The position numbers and the translations under genes were made by a program. A DNA stretch of 27,579 bases from assembly GCA_046727175.1 (NCBI GenBank), contig JBKPCD010000305.1:1-27579 (forward strand), read 5' to 3'. This DNA is from JBKPCD01 sp046727175. GTDB lineage: Bacteria; Acidobacteriota; Vicinamibacteria; Vicinamibacterales; 2-12-FULL-66-21. Within the stretch, counting starts at the first letter, position 1. Every line of letters starts with the position of its first letter. The notes beneath the pieces are model-generated. The model was not told where the DNA came from. It worked only from the letters and a program-made list of their open reading frames with translations, and did no database searches. Below, one piece after another: positions 25,380 through 27,579 of the stretch.

Positions 25380-26424
25380 ATGACCACCACGCTGGTGGGG
25401 CCTGACATTGTCTATGGCTGGGAAGGGGCCGTCTCTCTTCGTCGCGAACACGCGCGGGGAGTGCGGGGATGATCAGACGCTCTCCGGCTACTATTTTCGC
25501 GAGGCCAGATTTCTTCGGACGCTGCGTCTCGAAATTGATGGTGACAGGTCGTGGCTCTGCGAAGCCGCGGCCATTGAGCCGCACCTACTCTCGTTTCACT
25601 ACGTCTACCCCGAAGTCGCGGAGTACGGCGGCGGAGGCAGCGGACAGTCTGGTGACGACACGCCCACGAACAAACGCGGCATCGCTCAGCGCGCCTTGGC
25701 GATCCGACTGCTCTATGTCGTCGCGCTGAGGGGGCTCACCGCCCGCCTGACCGCGACGAACCATTCGAAGCGTCGCGTGGTGTGCGAGTTGGCCTGGCAG
25801 GTGGGAACGGACTTCGCCGACATCCAGGAAGCCCAGAACGGTCGACGTGAACAGGAGGCACCAGTCGAGGCGGAGACGCGGACGACTGGCCTCGTCTTTC
25901 AGTACCGACATCCCGAGCTGCGCTACCGTTCGGCGGTCATCGCGCTCGGAGATTCACCTTGGACGATTACGGCCTCGCGCATCTCGACACCAATCGACCT
26001 TGAGTCACAGCAGTCCCTTGAACTTGGTCTTTGTGTTGATGGCAGTGCGATCGATGGGACGGCGATCGCCGACGATCCTGGAGAGCGTGACCGATGCCTG
26101 AAGGACTGGCGCGACGGATTCGCGAGGATGTCGGCGCCAGCCAACCGGACGGCGGAACGGATCGTCACGACGAGCCTTCGCGACTTCGGCTCTTTCCCAA
26201 TGCTCGAGGGCCGTTCGGACGAATGGCTCGCTCTTCAAGCTGGCGTGCCCTTGTACCCCGCGCTGTTCGGGCGCGACACGCTGACTGCCGGATGGCAGGC
26301 GGCGTGGGTCGATCACGGACAATCCCTTGGAACCCTTCACCTGATTCACCAGCAGCCGCCGGAATCCCTCACGGCGGGCACGTGGGATCGATTCCGCGCA
26401 CTATTGGACACCGTCGTCCATTGA
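25380..26424 (+). pseudogene. Glycogen-debranching-type protein lacking its catalytic domain (internal deletion plus frameshift)
   Basis: Begins MTTTLVGPDIVYGWE at ATG 25380. After an apparent extra G near 25400 the frame continues GPSLFVANTRGECGDDQTLS, YYFREARFLRTLRLEI and SGDDTPTNKRG. This is the N-terminal beta domain (GDE_N_bis type) of amylo-alpha-1,6-glucosidase-like proteins. The first barrel motif, LQAGVPLYPALFGRDTLTAGW, is present. Directly after WVDHGQSL (about 26328) the protein jumps to GTLHLIHQQPPESLTAG and ends LLDTVVH, which I recognise as the usual extreme C-terminus of such proteins. The (alpha/alpha)6 catalytic domain of several hundred residues is missing, with the frame preserved. 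Not a functional debranching enzyme. Confidence 0.75.
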
Positions 26425-26573
26425 GTGCGCTGGAACGTGACGCCCACGACCTGGCCTGATTTGTCGTCAAGCATGGCTGGACGATCAGGACGAAATTGGC
26501 AAACGCCACCCGCCGGTGAAGAGAACCGCACAGATGGAGCGGCGAGCCTAACGTTGTTCCGTTACGCTAGACG

Positions 26574-26732
26574 GTGGCGTTCACGGCCGTCGCGATCACG
26601 ACGATCCCACAATTCGTCGCAGACGAGGGTCTCGTGCCAGACGACGTCACACGTTTTCAAGAGGCGTGGACGAGGGCGGTCCTCCTGCAGGTTGCGCTGT
26701 GGACGCGTGCGTATGCGAAGAACGACCAATGA
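26574..26732 (+). CDS. Small open frame or C-terminal gene remnant, unknown
   Basis: GTG 26574 to TGA 26730-26732, 52 residues starting VAFTAVAITTIPQFVADEG and including RFQEAWTRAVLLQVALW. Composition looks protein-like (amphipathic, ends soon after ALWTRAYAKNDQ), but there is no ribosome-binding site and part of it is antisense to the hydrolase remnant. I cannot name a family. It may be the tail of a lost gene. The bases between 26425 and 26573 show nothing supportable. Confidence 0.2.
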   Translation: MAFTAVAITTIPQFVADEGLVPDDVTRFQEAWTRAVLLQVALWTRAYAKNDQ

Positions 26733-27291
26733 TAAGGCGTTGGAGCGCGTCGGCGCACGCCTCGAGTTCTTCTTCGACGACAAAGTGGCCGCAATCGAGC
26801 GCGACTTCGTCGATGTCGTCGGCTCACTTGCGCCAGACGTCGCCCGGCGACGTCGTGGTCGTCGCCAGAAAGTGCCTGGACCACAGCACCAGCGTCGGAC
26901 ACATGATGCGCCGGCCAGCGGTCCGATCCATTCGATTGTCGTGCGGGTCGACGCTGGCACCCGCGCGGTAATCCGCGCACTCCGCCGCAACCATACTCGC
27001 CTTTTGGAAGTCCTCTCGTACTCTGCAACGCCAGTGGGTCGAGCGCCTCGCGCCGTCCCGCCCATCGATTCAGGAGGTGATGAAGAAAGAACGATGGATC
27101 ATGACGAATGATGCGTTCCGGAAAGGTGCGAGCTGGGAAAGGAGTAGCCAGTGATAGCTTCGCATCGCTGACTCGCCATCCATACGTTCCGACACCTCCA
27201 ACGTCGGAATGATGTCGAGGACGGCGAGGTGCGTCACGATGTCGGGACGATCGAGCGCGAGCCGGTACGGGATGCGGGCTCCGCGATCGTG
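26647..27291 (-). pseudogene. Alpha/beta hydrolase remnant (haloacetate-dehalogenase-like), frameshifted and truncated
   Basis: Read leftwards on the minus strand: HDRGARIPYRLALDRPDIV (nucleophile elbow, Asp in the Ser position as in haloacetate dehalogenases), THLAVLDIIPT, YHWLLLSQLAPF; after a slip ERIIRHDPSFFLHHLLNRWAG and ALDPLALQ; then disrupted sequence; finally in a third frame IDEVALDCGHFVVEEELEACADALQRLI with the catalytic His. At least three frame changes, and the N-terminal third before GHDRG is missing. The break at about 27292 joins it directly to the tail of a Rieske gene on the opposite strand. Clearly dead. Confidence 0.82.
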
Positions 27292-27292
27292 C

Positions 27293-27448
27293 GGTCGACG
27301 TGATGCGGACGCTCGCGTCGTCAATGGTCCGGCGACGCACACTCAGCCGTGTCTCGTGGCGCGCGAACCGGACGGCCGTATCGAGGTCAGAGTCGCGCCA
27401 CTGCCCAGGGGACGGTGCCGTAGTGTGAGCAAGAGGCGGCCAGTCTGA
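27293..27448 (+). pseudogene. C-terminal remnant of a second DUF2231-Rieske gene
   Basis: The plus strand gives RVVNGPATHTQPCLVAREPD and GRIEVRV, closely matching LVINGPAAQNQPCLDVRERA and GEIEVKA at the end of the intact copy (23597-24467). The cluster-binding CxH and CPWH motifs upstream are gone; the sequence starts at the junction with the hydrolase remnant. It then runs through an unrelated short tail to TGA 27446-27448. Confidence 0.75.
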
Positions 27449-27460
27449 AAGCGAGGAGTC

Positions 27461-27579
27461 ATGCCAAAGTCAGCATCGAGCAAGCCCCAGCGCCGTCGCC
27501 CTGACAGATCCTCTGCCCCAGGCGCGACCGACGGTACGCGACAGGAGGAGCACGATCTCTCGCGGTCGTCACGCACGGC
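27461..27579 (+). CDS. Start of an unidentified gene, continues past the window
   Basis: ATG 27461 follows GAGGAG at a good distance and opens a frame that stays open to the window end: MPKSASSKPQRRRPDRSSAP and 19 more residues, rich in Ser, Arg, Lys and Pro. Such basic disordered leaders occur before several stress enzymes (for example large catalases) and in small histone-like proteins, but no domain is reached, so no function is assigned. Confidence 0.55.
   Translation, partial: MPKSASSKPQRRRPDRSSAPGATDGTRQEEHDLSRSSRT

Noticed and set aside
1..27579. CRISPR arrays, tRNA or rRNA genes, phage structural genes
   Set aside because: No regularly spaced repeats, cloverleaf-like segments, rRNA signatures or phage proteins were seen.

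Overview
GC-rich bacterial DNA (roughly 60% or more by eye). The sigma factor/Ser-Thr kinase pair, the many decayed integrase-core transposases and the gene repertoire suggest an Acidobacteriota-like soil bacterium, perhaps Vicinamibacteria. This is inferred from family knowledge; no rRNA or other phylogenetic marker is present. There are about a dozen substantial genes, two transposon graveyards and a right edge made of gene wreckage.

Layout. (1) 150-1354: a short-chain dehydrogenase overlapped by the first 48 codons of a thiamine-diphosphate (TPP) enzyme, broken just before its catalytic Glu. (2) 1355-3377: decayed integrase-core transposases, including a 5' half and a 3' half in opposite orientations that would rejoin if one segment were flipped. 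(3) 3710-8960: a frameshifted secreted SGNH/GDSL hydrolase, divergent from an ECF sigma factor whose 3' end overlaps a 1045-residue kinase-PEGA-FGE-hydrolase fusion protein. (4) 9082-11500: a second graveyard with one nearly complete insertion sequence (inverted repeats at 9296-9318 and 10409-10431) among fragments of related elements. (5) 11741-15363: a soluble hybrid histidine kinase with three PAS domains, divergent from an Asp-box beta-propeller protein. (6) 15632-23507: a tight minus-strand operon of six genes, transcribed DoxX, TPP enzyme, enolase-superfamily enzyme, membrane-tailed SDR, GlcD/GlcF-like flavo-iron-sulfur oxidoreductase, PCC/DUF296 protein; several junctions are ATGA-type or other short overlaps, and a hairpin follows the last gene. 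(7) 23597-25110: a DUF2231-Rieske membrane protein divergent from the operon and, converging on it, a winged-helix regulator with a SufR-like cysteine-rich C-terminus. (8) 25380-27579: a glycogen-debranching-type gene with a large internal deletion, an alpha/beta hydrolase remnant fused to the tail of a second Rieske gene, and the start of a gene that leaves the window.

How the parts relate. The six-gene operon plus the Rieske protein and its probable Fe-S regulator look like one redox/metabolic module: TPP enzyme, dehydratase or racemase, NAD(P)-dependent SDR and flavo-FeS oxidase with quinone-type partners at the membrane. Parts of a second copy of the module (SDR plus TPP start at the left, Rieske tail at the right) survive as intact or broken paralogues. 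No substrate can be assigned from sequence.

Several otherwise healthy genes carry exactly one frameshift (about 4822, 16386, 23793, 24930, 25400). Either the assembly has residual indel errors or the island is decaying; this cannot be decided from the sequence alone.
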